A stretch of 64,000 nt of DNA from Micromonospora echinofusca (GCF_900091445.1 NZ_LT607733.1:1629501-1693500); one strand, 5' to 3'; counted from the first letter of the stretch, positions 48,935 to 57,654 are shown. A program made the numbers and translations. The notes: a model not told the origin generated them from the letters alone.

Positions 48935-49033
48935 CGCCCGACACGGAATCCTTCATGGACGAGCATTCCCATGAGCAAAATTCTCGTTCGACGGCTAGCG
49001 GATTCTCGGCGGGTGGTGGCATGCTTCCCGAAT

Positions 49034-49084
49034 CGTGACGCAAGGCAGCCGTCTGCGTGACGGTCTGTCACAGCGCAGCGTGAC
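49034..49084 (+). promoter_or_regulatory. Three spaced CGTGAC direct repeats upstream of the P450 gene
   Basis: CGTGAC occurs at 49034-49039, 49056-49061 and 49079-49084, spaced 22 and 23 bases apart (about two helical turns), just before the GGAGGAG site. The middle copy also pairs with GTCAC at 49067-49071. This may be a regulator site; the hexamer is short, so chance is possible. Confidence 0.3.
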
Positions 49085-49103
49085 CAAGGGGGAGGAGCCG
49101 CGG

Positions 49104-50504
49104 GTGCGGTATGCCATGGCCGGGCGGAGCGTCGACGACGCACGGGGGCGAGCCGCCCGCTCGATACCACTGTGGAGGATGCTTCCGGGTCTGCTGCGCG
49201 ACCCGCTGGGCCAACTCGTCGCGGTGGCCGACTCCGCCGAGGGCGAGATCGTCCGGCTCAACCTCGGGACGATCCGCCCCTACCTGGTCACCGAGCCGGC
49301 CCACGTGCAGCACGTCCTGCGCGACAACGAGGCCAACTACACGCGCGGCGGCAACAGCATGCTCTGGCGTCCGGTGCGGCGACTCACCGGCGAGGGCATC
49401 CTGTCCGACGGGCCGCAGTGGCAGGCCAGCCGCGCGCGCATGCAGCCGCACTTCACCGCCAAGCGCATCGACTCCCTCGTGGACACCATGAGCCGCGCCG
49501 TCAGTGACGCCGTCGACGAGTTCGACGAGCCGGCCCGCACCGGCCGGTGGTTCGACGCCGGCACCGAGCTGGGACGGGTCATCTGCCGGGCGATCAGCAG
49601 CGTCTTCTTCGCCGACCGGGTGAGCCTCGCCGACCAGCTGCGGATCGTCGCCGCCCAGGGCACGATCGTGACGGCGCTGCGCGCCCGGCTGCTCCTGCCG
49701 TTCGTGCCCGACGCCGTGCCGGTGCCCGGCGACCGCGCCCTGAGCCGCGCGATCGGCGTCGTCGACGACATCATGCTGCCGCTCGTACGCGCGGAGATGG
49801 CCGACCCGCGCGACGGCGACGACCTGCTGGCCGCCCTGGCACGCGCCCGCGACGAGCAGGGCCGCCCCCTCGACGAGCGGCAGGTCCGCGACGACGTGGT
49901 GGCGTCCTTCGCCACGGCGACCGAGACCACGTACGCCGTGCTGACCTGGCTGTGGCCGATCCTGGACGCCCACCCCGAGATCGCCGAACGGCTCTACGCC
50001 GAGCTGGACGAGGTGGTGGGGACCGACCGGACGATCAGCCGGGAGCAGCTGCGGGCGCTCACCTACACCCGGGCCGTGGTGGAGGAGCTGCTGCGGATGT
50101 ACCCGGCGGGCTGGCTGCTGCCGCGTACCGCCCTCGCCGACGACGTCATCGGCGGCACCAGGATCAAGGCGGGCAGCATCGTCGTCGTCAGCTCCTACAT
50201 CACCCAGCGGCTCGCCCGCTTCTGGGACCGTCCGGACGTCTTCGACCCCGAGCGCTTCCGCGGCGACCAGTCGCGCCGCGGCCACCGGTACGCGTACTTC
50301 CCGTTCGGTGGCGGCCCGCACCAGTGCCTCGGCATGTACCTGTTCAACCTGGAGGCTCCGCTGGTGGTGGCCACCATGCTCAGCCGCTACCGCTTCCGGC
50401 TGCGGGAGCCCGGCATGCCGCCCAAGCAGTTGGCGGCGGCCCTGCGACCGGGTCGGCCGGTGATCATGGCGCTGAGCCCGGTCCGCGAGCGGAGGCCGGC
50501 ATGA
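49104..50504 (+). CDS. Cytochrome P450 of the diterpenoid operon
   Basis: This 466-residue P450 has the haem loop FPFGGGPHQCLGMYLFNLEA with Cys408. The ExxR motif is EELLRMYP, and the I-helix reads FATATETTY. It probably hydroxylates the hydrocarbon made by the two downstream terpene enzymes. The GTG at 49104 has a strong GGAGGAG six bases upstream and was preferred to earlier GTG codons. It overlaps the class I synthase gene by four bases (ATGA). No redox partner gene lies nearby. A P450-class I-class II order was described for a Salinispora diterpenoid operon (from memory). Confidence 0.92.
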   Translation: MRYAMAGRSVDDARGRAARSIPLWRMLPGLLRDPLGQLVAVADSAEGEIVRLNLGTIRPYLVTEPAHVQHVLRDNEANYTRGGNSMLWRPVRRLTGEGILSDGPQWQASRARMQPHFTAKRIDSLVDTMSRAVSDAVDEFDEPARTGRWFDAGTELGRVICRAISSVFFADRVSLADQLRIVAAQGTIVTALRARLLLPFVPDAVPVPGDRALSRAIGVVDDIMLPLVRAEMADPRDGDDLLAALARARDEQGRPLDERQVRDDVVASFATATETTYAVLTWLWPILDAHPEIAERLYAELDEVVGTDRTISREQLRALTYTRAVVEELLRMYPAGWLLPRTALADDVIGGTRIKAGSIVVVSSYITQRLARFWDRPDVFDPERFRGDQSRRGHRYAYFPFGGGPHQCLGMYLFNLEAPLVVATMLSRYRFRLREPGMPPKQLAAALRPGRPVIMALSPVRERRPA

Positions 50505-51418
50505 CCGCGCTGCCGGCGGCGACGCCCGAGGGGCGTGACGAGCTGCGCGACGCCCAGGAGCAGGGCCGCATCTGCGGCCTGGCGGTACGCGGCCAACGCG
50601 ACCTGCAGGCGTCGGCCGCGGCCCGCCCCGAGCTGTTCCCCGCCGAACCGTTCGACACCATGCTGTTCGCCAACATCTCGCTGGCCATCGCCTTCGGTGC
50701 CCCGTGGTGCACGGCCGAGCAGCTACGCGCCGCGAACCGCACCGTGCTGTGGGGCTTCGCCCTCGACTGGCTGATCGACCACCGGGCGCGTACCCGCGAC
50801 GAGGTCGACGGGCTCGTCGCGCGCTGCCGCGTGGTGGCCGCCGGCGAGCCGCCCGCCGCCGACGACCATCTCGGCGCCTACCTGGCGGCACTGCAGGAGG
50901 AGCTGGCGACGGTTCCCGCCTTCGCCGCGTACCGCCCGCTGTGGCGCGACCGGGTGGACGCGACGGTACGGGCGATGGCCCGCGAGTGGGAGTGGAAGGC
51001 GGCCTGGCGGCCCGGGGACCGGGCGTCCCTGCCGAGCCTCGACGCCTACCTCGACAACGCCGACAACCACGCCTGCACGATCGTCAACGTCGCGCACTGG
51101 CTCTACACCGGCGACGAGGCCACCCTCGCCCGGCTGGACGAGCTGGTCGCGGTGAGCGACCAGGTGCAGCGCGCCCTGCGCCTCGTCAACGACCTCGGCA
51201 CCTACGAGCGCGACCTGCGCTGGGGCGACCTGAACGCGCTGCTGCTGGTCGAGGACCGCGCCGAGGTGGAACAGCGGCTCGCCACGCTGGTGGACAGCTG
51301 CCGCCGGATGCTGGTCCCGCTCCGCACGACCTGCCCGCGCGAGGCGGACTACCTGGCCCGGCAGGTCGGCTTCAGCAGCGGCTTCTACCAACTGGCCGAC
51401 TTCTGGGGGATGTCGTGA
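50501..51418 (+). CDS. Class I terpene synthase, probable diterpene synthase
   Basis: This 305-residue alpha-domain terpene synthase has the metal-binding NSE motif NDLGTYERD (N230, T234, D238), with Asp in place of the last Glu. The aspartate-rich region reads GFALDWLIDHR (D89 and D93), so the first Asp of DDxxD is Leu88. Such a motif matches synthases acting on class II products rather than geosmin-type enzymes. It would ionise copalyl or a related diphosphate. It is translationally coupled to the P450 upstream (ATGA) and the cyclase downstream (GTGA). Confidence 0.82.
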   Translation: MTALPAATPEGRDELRDAQEQGRICGLAVRGQRDLQASAAARPELFPAEPFDTMLFANISLAIAFGAPWCTAEQLRAANRTVLWGFALDWLIDHRARTRDEVDGLVARCRVVAAGEPPAADDHLGAYLAALQEELATVPAFAAYRPLWRDRVDATVRAMAREWEWKAAWRPGDRASLPSLDAYLDNADNHACTIVNVAHWLYTGDEATLARLDELVAVSDQVQRALRLVNDLGTYERDLRWGDLNALLLVEDRAEVEQRLATLVDSCRRMLVPLRTTCPREADYLARQVGFSSGFYQLADFWGMS

Positions 51419-52983
51419 CGGCGGCGCCCGTCGCCGCGCCCGACGTCGGCGGCGCCGGGCTCGCCGCCGCCGGCCGTGAACTGCTGGCGGCGATGCTGGC
51501 CGCCCCCGCCGGCACGGTCTCGCCCTCGATCTACGAGACCGGCCGGCTGGTCGGCGACGCGCCCTGGCTGCCGGGGCACGCCGAGCGGCTGCGGTACCTG
51601 CTGGCCGCCCAGCGCGCCGACGGCGGATGGGGCGCGCCCGGCGCGTACGGCCTGGTGCCCACCCTCAGCGCGGTGGAGGCGCTGCTGAGCGCCCGGCGTA
51701 CCGACAGCCGGGAGGCGCACCGGCTCGCGCCGGCCGTGGACCGGGGCGTGGCGGCGCTGCGGGACCGCCTGCTGGTGGCCGTCGAGCCCGTGCCGGACAT
51801 GCCGGGCGTCGACCTGATCGTGCCCGCCCTGATCGACCGGATCGACGCGCTCCTCGACGGCGGCGCGGTCGGTCGGAGCCGGCCGGCGGCGCCCGCGCTG
51901 CCGATGCCGTACGGCATGACCCGGCACCGGGCCGAGGCGGTCGGTCGCCTCCTCGCCACCGGCGGGCCCGTGCCGCAGAAGCTGTGGCACGCCTTCGAGG
52001 TGCTGGACGCGCGGGCGCGGGTGTGCCTGCCGGCCCGGCCCGTCTCCGGCGCCGTCGGCGCCTCGCCCGCCGCCACCGCGGCCTGGCTGGGCGATCCCAC
52101 CCGTGCGGGTGCGGACCCCGCCGCGCTGGCCTACCTGACCGGCGTCGTCGCGCGCGGCGGCGGGCCCGTGCCGTGCACGACGCCCATCGCCGTGTTCGAG
52201 CGCGCCTGGGTGCTCAGCGGCCTGGCCCGGGTCGGCGCGGCGTCGGACGTCCCCGCCGAGCTGACCGGCGGGCTGGCCGCCGCGCTCGGACCGACGGGCG
52301 CGGCCACCTCGCCCGGCCTGCCGACCGACGCCGACACCACCGCCGTCACCCTCTTCGCGCTGGCCCGCCTCGGGCGTCCGGTCGCGCCCGACAGCCTCCT
52401 GGCGTACGACACGGGGGCGCACTTCTGCACCTGGCAGGGCGAGGACGGCGCCTCGGCCACCACGAACGCCCACGTCCTGGAGGCGCTGGGCTGGCACGCC
52501 CGGCACCGGCCGGGTCACCCGTACGCCGACGTCGTGCGGCGGGTGGCCGGCTGGCTGGTCGACGGCCAGCTCGCCGACGGCAGCTGGACGGACCGCTGGC
52601 ACGCCTCCCCGTACTACGCGACGGCCAGCGTCGCGGCCAGCCTCGCCGAGTACGCGCCCGACACCGCCGGTGAGCGGCTCGACCGGGCGGCCGACTGGGT
52701 GCGCGACACCCAGCGTGACGACGGCTCGTGGGGACTGTGGGCCGGCACGCCGGAGGAGACCGCGTACGCCCTCCAGGTGCTGCTCGGCACCGGGCGCGCG
52801 CCCCGGCCGGGCCTGGCCCCCGTCGTGCGCCGGGCGCTCGCCTACCTCGACGACCACCGCGAGGGCACCGACGACGTTCCACTGTGGCATGACAAGGATC
52901 TCTACCACCCGGTGCTCATCGTGCGGGCCGCCGTGCTCGCGGCGCGGCACCTGGCCCGGCTGACCGGCCACGCGGGACGGTGA
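51415..52983 (+). CDS. Class II diterpene cyclase (copalyl diphosphate synthase-like)
   Basis: This 522-residue beta-gamma-domain cyclase would protonate and cyclise geranylgeranyl diphosphate. The acid motif reads D305-A-D307-T308-T309-A; the middle Asp, the general acid, is kept, but the fourth position is Thr instead of the common Asp. QADGGWG-like motifs (QRADGGWGAP, QLADGSWTDRW, QRDDGSWGLW) and ATTNAHVLEAL are typical. VPQKLWHAFEVLDA is also family-like. No geranylgeranyl diphosphate synthase gene is in the window, so substrate must come from elsewhere. The GTG overlaps the previous stop. Confidence 0.88.
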   Translation: MTAAPVAAPDVGGAGLAAAGRELLAAMLAAPAGTVSPSIYETGRLVGDAPWLPGHAERLRYLLAAQRADGGWGAPGAYGLVPTLSAVEALLSARRTDSREAHRLAPAVDRGVAALRDRLLVAVEPVPDMPGVDLIVPALIDRIDALLDGGAVGRSRPAAPALPMPYGMTRHRAEAVGRLLATGGPVPQKLWHAFEVLDARARVCLPARPVSGAVGASPAATAAWLGDPTRAGADPAALAYLTGVVARGGGPVPCTTPIAVFERAWVLSGLARVGAASDVPAELTGGLAAALGPTGAATSPGLPTDADTTAVTLFALARLGRPVAPDSLLAYDTGAHFCTWQGEDGASATTNAHVLEALGWHARHRPGHPYADVVRRVAGWLVDGQLADGSWTDRWHASPYYATASVAASLAEYAPDTAGERLDRAADWVRDTQRDDGSWGLWAGTPEETAYALQVLLGTGRAPRPGLAPVVRRALAYLDDHREGTDDVPLWHDKDLYHPVLIVRAAVLAARHLARLTGHAGR

Positions 52984-53033
52984 GCGCGGCGATCGGATGC
53001 CCGCCATGACGCACCGGTCATGATCAGGACTGC

Positions 53034-53062
53034 TTGAGTGATCGTCGTGACACTGCTACCGT
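53034..53062 (+). promoter_or_regulatory. Promoter of the conservon operon
   Basis: TTGAGT (53034-53039), a 17-base spacer and TACCGT (53057-53062) form a good sigma-A-type promoter about 76 bases before cvnA. The conservon can thus be transcribed separately from the diterpenoid genes upstream. Confidence 0.5.
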
Positions 53063-53137
53063 GCGCCGGGTCGGTCGAAGCGCCATGCGGAAGCCGCCGA
53101 TCGGTCGAATCAGACTCCCCGCCAGGGATGGTTTTCA

Positions 53138-55738
53138 ATGGGTTCCCGCAGCTCCAATCTGCGCCGGAAAGTCGTGGCTCTGCTGGCCTCACTCGTTGCG
53201 CTGTGGGCGTTCGCCGCGTGGGTGACCCTCCGGGAAGGCGTCAGTCTCCTCTGGGTGCAGGTGCTCGACGCGCAGGTCGCCCAGCCGGGTGAGCCGCTGG
53301 TGCTGGAGTTGCAGGCCGAGCGTCGCGCGTCCGCGGCGTACCTGGGGGGCTCGGGCGCGGCCGAGCGGGAACAGCTCGACGCGCAGTGGCGGCGCACCGA
53401 GGGCGTCGCCGACGACTTCCGCAAGTCGGTCAGCAGCTGGCGGGTGGACCTGGCGGCCGACGAGAGCCAGCGGCAGATCGACGCGGTCGTCAGTGGGCTC
53501 GACCGGCTCGACGGCGTACGCGAGTCCATCCGCGACCGGCAGGTCGACCGCGCCACCGCCACCCGCGCCTACACCGAGCTCATCGACTCGGTGCTGCGGA
53601 TGTACGGGTCGCTGGGCAACCTGGACGACGAACGGTTCACGCAGGAGACCGCGGCGCTGATCGACCTCGTCCGGATCCGCGAACTCATGTCCCAGGAGGA
53701 CGCCCTCGTCACCGGCGCCCTGGCCGCCGGCCGGATGACGCCCGAGGAGACCGCCGCGTTCGCCCGCGCCACCGGCGCCCAGCGCTACCTGGACAGCCAG
53801 GTCCGCACCGACCTGTCGAGCGCCGACCGGACCCGCTACGAGGCGCTGCTCAGCGGCGAGGCGTACACCACGTTCCGGGCGCTGGAGGACCGGGTCGTCG
53901 TGCAGGGACGCGCGGGCGGCGCGCCACCGGTGTCGGCGGCCGAGTGGCGCGCGGCGGCCGACGTGGTGGTCGAGGAGCAGCAGCGCTTCATCATCGAGGC
54001 CGGCGACGCGCTCGTGGAGCGGGCCGCGCCCATCGCCGTCGGTGTCGTCCTGCGGCTGGTGCTGGCCGCCGGTCTGGGCCTGCTCGCCGTCATCGCCTCG
54101 ATCGTCGTGTCGATCACCACCGCCCGGGCCCTCGTGCAGCAGTTGGAGCGGCTGCGCGAGGCCGCCTTCCGGCTCGCCAACGAGCGGCTGCCCGGCGTGG
54201 TCGAGCGGCTCGGCCACGGCGAGGAGGTCGACGTCGCCAAGGAGGCGCCTCCGCTGGAGTTCGGCGACGACGAGATCGGCCAGGTCGGCAAGGCGTTCAA
54301 CGCCGTGCAGGAGACCGCGATCCGCACCGCCGTCGAGCAGGCCGAGCTGCGTCGCAACGTCCGTGAGGTCTTCCTGAGCCTGGCCCGGCGCACGCAGGCG
54401 CTGGTGCACCGCCAGCTCACCCTGCTCGACGCGATGGAGCGTCGCGAGCACGACGCCGAGGAGCTGGAGGACCTGTTCCGGGTCGACCACCTGGCCACCC
54501 GGATGCGGCGCAACGCCGAGAACCTCATCGTGCTCTCCGGCTCCACCCCGGGCCGCGCCTGGCGGCGCAACGTGCCGATGGTCGACGTCGTGCGCGGCGC
54601 GGTCGCCGAGGTGGAGGACTACACCCGGGTCAACGTGCTGCCGCTCGGCGCCGTGTCGCTCACCGGCCGCGCGGTCGGCGACGTCATCCACCTGCTCGCC
54701 GAGCTGATCGAGAACGGCCTGTCGTTCTCGCCGCCGCACACCTCCGTCGAGGTGCGCGGGCAGATGGTGGCCAACGGCTTCGCCATCGAGATCGAGGACC
54801 GTGGCCTGGGCATGAGCGAGGAGGACCTGGCCGCCGCGAACCACCGGATCGTCGACCAGTCCGAGCTGAACCTGGCCAACGCCTCCCGCCTCGGGCTCTA
54901 CGTGGTCAGCCGGCTGACCGAGCGGCACGGCGTGCGGGTGCAGCTCAAGGAGTCCGCGTACGGCGGCACCACGGCCGTCGTGCTGATCCCGGCCGAGCTG
55001 GTCACCGCCGACGACGAGGACCCGAGCACCTCCGGCGGCTTCCCCGCCGGCCTGCCCGCCGCCACCCGGGTGTCCGGCACGCCCGGCCAGGTGCCGCCCA
55101 CCGCCGAGCCGCCGCTCGCCGCGGCGCCGGTGGCGCTCGCCGAGCCGCTCGCGCCCCGTACGCGGCCGGCTCCGGACACCGACGCACCCACCGGGGGGGA
55201 CGCCGACACGGGCGGCCTGCCGACCCGGTCGCGCGGCCGGAGCCTGCCGGCGGCCGCCCCGGCCCTCGACGCGCGGCTGCCCGTCCGGCCACGTGGCGGC
55301 TCCGAGCAGTACGCCCTCGACGGCCCGACCTTCCCGACCGGCCTGCCGGTGGCCGCCGCCCGGCCCGTGCCGGCGGAGGCACCCGAGGCGACCGGGACGC
55401 CGGACGCGCCGGAGGCGGACACCGGGTCCACCGCGACCGGCGGCCCGGCGCCGACGGCCCGCCAGGTGACCGCGCGCACCGATTCGGGGCTGCCGGTGCG
55501 GGTGCGCCAGGCCAGCATCGTGCCGGAGCTCCGCGACGATCCGGCCGCCGACACCGACGACGACACCGACGACGAAACGGCGCGCCCGCCGGAGCAGGTA
55601 CGCCGGATGATGAGCTCCTACCAGACCGGTACCCGGCGCGGCCGTACGGACGCCGCCCGGCTGCTCGGTGGAGCGGGCGACAGCCGTACCGAGGCCGGCG
55701 GGGAACCCGACGCCGGCGACGACCTGCAAGCGACCTGA
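53138..55738 (+). CDS. cvnA: CvnA-like sensor histidine kinase with NIT domain
   Basis: This 866-residue membrane kinase has an N-terminal helix (about residues 11-28), an extracellular nitrate/nitrite-sensing (NIT)-type helical domain to about 300, a second helix (about 302-326) and a HAMP-like segment. The H-box-like stretch is FRVDHLATRMRRNAENL, and the HATPase has LIENGLSFSPPHTSVEV and EDRGLGMSEEDL. The last 260 residues are a Pro/Ala/Thr-rich tail. It is the first gene of a complete conservon. AGGGA lies nine bases before the ATG. Conservon kinases are thought to feed a membrane G-protein-like complex. Confidence 0.92.
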   Translation: MGSRSSNLRRKVVALLASLVALWAFAAWVTLREGVSLLWVQVLDAQVAQPGEPLVLELQAERRASAAYLGGSGAAEREQLDAQWRRTEGVADDFRKSVSSWRVDLAADESQRQIDAVVSGLDRLDGVRESIRDRQVDRATATRAYTELIDSVLRMYGSLGNLDDERFTQETAALIDLVRIRELMSQEDALVTGALAAGRMTPEETAAFARATGAQRYLDSQVRTDLSSADRTRYEALLSGEAYTTFRALEDRVVVQGRAGGAPPVSAAEWRAAADVVVEEQQRFIIEAGDALVERAAPIAVGVVLRLVLAAGLGLLAVIASIVVSITTARALVQQLERLREAAFRLANERLPGVVERLGHGEEVDVAKEAPPLEFGDDEIGQVGKAFNAVQETAIRTAVEQAELRRNVREVFLSLARRTQALVHRQLTLLDAMERREHDAEELEDLFRVDHLATRMRRNAENLIVLSGSTPGRAWRRNVPMVDVVRGAVAEVEDYTRVNVLPLGAVSLTGRAVGDVIHLLAELIENGLSFSPPHTSVEVRGQMVANGFAIEIEDRGLGMSEEDLAAANHRIVDQSELNLANASRLGLYVVSRLTERHGVRVQLKESAYGGTTAVVLIPAELVTADDEDPSTSGGFPAGLPAATRVSGTPGQVPPTAEPPLAAAPVALAEPLAPRTRPAPDTDAPTGGDADTGGLPTRSRGRSLPAAAPALDARLPVRPRGGSEQYALDGPTFPTGLPVAAARPVPAEAPEATGTPDAPEADTGSTATGGPAPTARQVTARTDSGLPVRVRQASIVPELRDDPAADTDDDTDDETARPPEQVRRMMSSYQTGTRRGRTDAARLLGGAGDSRTEAGGEPDAGDDLQAT

Positions 55739-55828
55739 CCGGCGCCGCGACGGCGCGGGGGACCTCCGCGCCTGACGGGCAGCCGAGACGAGCACGGCGA
55801 CAACTGCCGGGGGAGAAGAGGACGACGA

Positions 55829-56251
55829 GTGGCGCAGAAGACGGCTTCGAGTGCCGACCTGACGTGGTTGCTGGATGATCTGGTCGGCCGGGTGAAGCAG
55901 GCCGACCACGCGGTCGCGCTCTCGACGGACGGCCTGTTGATGGCCGCCTCGCGAGGGCTCAGCCGGGACGACGCCGAGCACCTGGCGGCCATGGCGGCCG
56001 GCATCCAGAGCCTGGCCCGGGGCGCGGGCAAGCGCTTCGGCGGAGGCCAGGTGCAGCAGACCATCATCGAGATGCAGTCGTCGTTCCTGTTCGTCACAGC
56101 GGCGGGGCGCAACGCCTGCCTCGCCGTCCTCGCCAGCGAGGACGCCGACGTCGGCCTGATCGCCTACGAGATGGCGATGCTGGTCACCCGCGTCGGCAAG
56201 TACGTGGCGTCGCCGACACGGACCGGCGAGCAGCAGACCGGCGAGAAGTAG
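55829..56251 (+). CDS. cvnB: CvnB-like roadblock/LC7 protein
   Basis: This 140-residue Roadblock/LC7-domain protein has LTWLLDDLVGRVKQADHAVALSTDGLL-type opening (visible as DLTWLLDDLVGRV and ALSTDGLLMAAS), followed by LAAMAAGIQSLARG. The domain usually acts as a partner or GAP-like regulator of small GTPases. GTG start. It is placed 90 bases after cvnA, five bases before cvnC. Confidence 0.93.
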   Translation: MAQKTASSADLTWLLDDLVGRVKQADHAVALSTDGLLMAASRGLSRDDAEHLAAMAAGIQSLARGAGKRFGGGQVQQTIIEMQSSFLFVTAAGRNACLAVLASEDADVGLIAYEMAMLVTRVGKYVASPTRTGEQQTGEK

Positions 56252-56256
56252 CCGCG

Positions 56257-56643
56257 ATGACGGTGCAGGGGGAGTCCTCGGAGCACCAGTGGGTCGACGA
56301 CCATGCCGGCCCGGTCGTGCGCCCGTACGCGGTGACACGTGGCCGGGCCCGGCCGGTCACCGGCACGTTCGACCTGATCTCCCTGGTGACGGCGACCCGC
56401 GCGGACGTGAGCCCGGAGGTCGGGCTGGGCCCGGAGCACCTGGCGATAGTCGGGCTCTGCCAGCGGATCCAGTCCGTCGCCGAGATCGCCGCCCACCTTG
56501 ACCTGCCAGTGGGCACCATCCGGGTCCTGCTCGGTGACCTGGCGGCCCGCAGCCTGGTGCAGGTACGCGAACCGCACACCACGGCCGGCCTTCCCGACAA
56601 CAGCGTTTTCGAGGCGGTAATCAATGGACTACGGGCACTCTGA
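56257..56643 (+). CDS. cvnC: CvnC-like DUF742 protein
   Basis: This 128-residue DUF742 protein carries VVRPYAVTRGRARP near residue 20 and a winged-helix-like part (CQRIQSVAEIAAHLDLPVG, IRVLLGDLAARSLV). The role in the conservon complex is unknown. Its last 20 bases overlap the start of cvnD. Confidence 0.93.
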   Translation: MTVQGESSEHQWVDDHAGPVVRPYAVTRGRARPVTGTFDLISLVTATRADVSPEVGLGPEHLAIVGLCQRIQSVAEIAAHLDLPVGTIRVLLGDLAARSLVQVREPHTTAGLPDNSVFEAVINGLRAL

Positions 56644-57235
56644 GCGGCCGGCGGGAGCGACGCCACTGCCCACCGCGATCAAGATCCTCGTCGCGGGCGG
56701 CTTCGGCGTCGGCAAGACCACCATGGTCGGCGCCGTCAGCGAGACACGCCCGCTTCGTACGGAGGAGGTGTTGACCGAATCCGGCGTCGGCATCGACGAC
56801 CTCTCCGGGGTGGAGAGCAAGACGACCACCACCGTCGCGATGGACTTCGGCCGCATCACCATCAGCGACGACCTGGTGCTCTATCTCTTCGGCACCCCCG
56901 GCCAGGACCGGTTCTGGTTCGTCTGGGACGAACTGGCGCTCGGCGCGCTCGGCGCGGTGGTGCTGGCCGACACCCGGCGGCTGGCCGACTGCTTCCCCTC
57001 GATCGACTACTTCGAGGGCCGGGGCACGCCGTTCGTGGTGGCGGTCAACTGCTTCGAGGGGGCCCGGCAGTACCGGCTCGACGAGGTTCAGGCGGCGCTC
57101 AACCTCGATCCGGGGGTGCCGGTGCTGCTCTGCGACGCGCGGCAGCGGGAATCCAGCAAGGAGGTGCTCATCACGCTGATGGAGCACGCCATGAAGACCC
57201 GCGAGGCCCGCCGCCGCGCCGCCACAACCGAGTAA
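56624..57235 (+). CDS. cvnD: CvnD-like small GTPase
   Basis: This 203-residue Ras-like GTPase has the P-loop GGFGVGKTTMVGAV (near residue 25), switch II FGTPGQDRFWFVWD (near 89) and an NxxE-type G4, VNCFEGARQY, in place of NKxD. It is the usual conservon GTPase. The ATG lies inside cvnC. A 600-base intergenic region follows, so the operon ends here. Confidence 0.93.
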   Translation: MDYGHSERPAGATPLPTAIKILVAGGFGVGKTTMVGAVSETRPLRTEEVLTESGVGIDDLSGVESKTTTTVAMDFGRITISDDLVLYLFGTPGQDRFWFVWDELALGALGAVVLADTRRLADCFPSIDYFEGRGTPFVVAVNCFEGARQYRLDEVQAALNLDPGVPVLLCDARQRESSKEVLITLMEHAMKTREARRRAATTE

Positions 57236-57239
57236 CCCG

Positions 57240-57370
57240 ACACCACCACCACCACCACCGCTGCCGCTGCCGCTCCGGCGCGCAGCCGCTGTCGCGCGGT
57301 AGCCGCCGTTGCCGCTGCCCGCTGCCCGCTGCGCCGTTGCCCGCTGCGCCGCTGCGCCGCTGCCTGCTGC
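57240..57370. repeat. Low-complexity CCA and GCTGCC/GCTGCG repeats
   Basis: The stretch begins with several CCA units and continues with irregular GCTGCC, GTTGCC, GCTGCG and GCCGCTG units. These are slippage-prone sequences without a reading frame or hairpin of note. Confidence 0.55.
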
Positions 57371-57377
57371 GCTGACG

Positions 57378-57427
57378 AGATCTTGGTAGGGAACGGCCCC
57401 TCCGGGGGCACTTCCCTACCAAGATCT
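57378..57427. terminator. Long hairpin after the conservon
   Basis: A perfect 16-base stem (AGATCTTGGTAGGGAA and its complement) with an 18-base loop containing CCCCTCCGGGGG, which can form a small inner stem. It may terminate cvnABCD. Its AT-richer arms resemble a dispersed repeat, like the hairpin at 36130. Confidence 0.6.
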
Positions 57428-57619
57428 TCGGGGGTGCACCGGTGCCAGCGCACCGATGGGTGACAGCGTGGCCGTTGGGTGGCAGTGCGCCTGTTGGCGG
57501 GGCGGGGCGAGGGGGCACGGACTCCGCATGCCCGCACCGTCAAGTCAACGGTGCACTCCCAGCACCGTGCCGTGGCTTCCGTGGGTGCCAGGTGATGTGG
57601 CGGCAGTGATCTCGATTGA

Positions 57620-57649
57620 TTGACTTCGATCAATTTGGCTGGTTAGCAT
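57620..57649 (+). promoter_or_regulatory. Promoter of the pectate lyase gene
   Basis: TTGACT (57620-57625), an 18-base spacer and TAGCAT (57644-57649) form a good promoter. The start point would be near 57656, inside the operator palindrome. A second inverted repeat ATTGAT-N8-ATCAAT (57615-57634) overlaps the -35 box. Confidence 0.55.
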
Positions 57650-57654
57650 GTGCT

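Noticed and set aside
50501..51418. Geosmin or 2-methylisoborneol synthase
   Set aside because: The protein is only 305 residues with a single domain, lacks the typical DDHFLE-like motif, and is coupled to a class II diterpene cyclase.
57240..57370. Histidine-rich small protein encoded by the CCA repeats
   Set aside because: No start codon with ribosome site and no frame with normal codon bias; simple slippage sequence is more likely.
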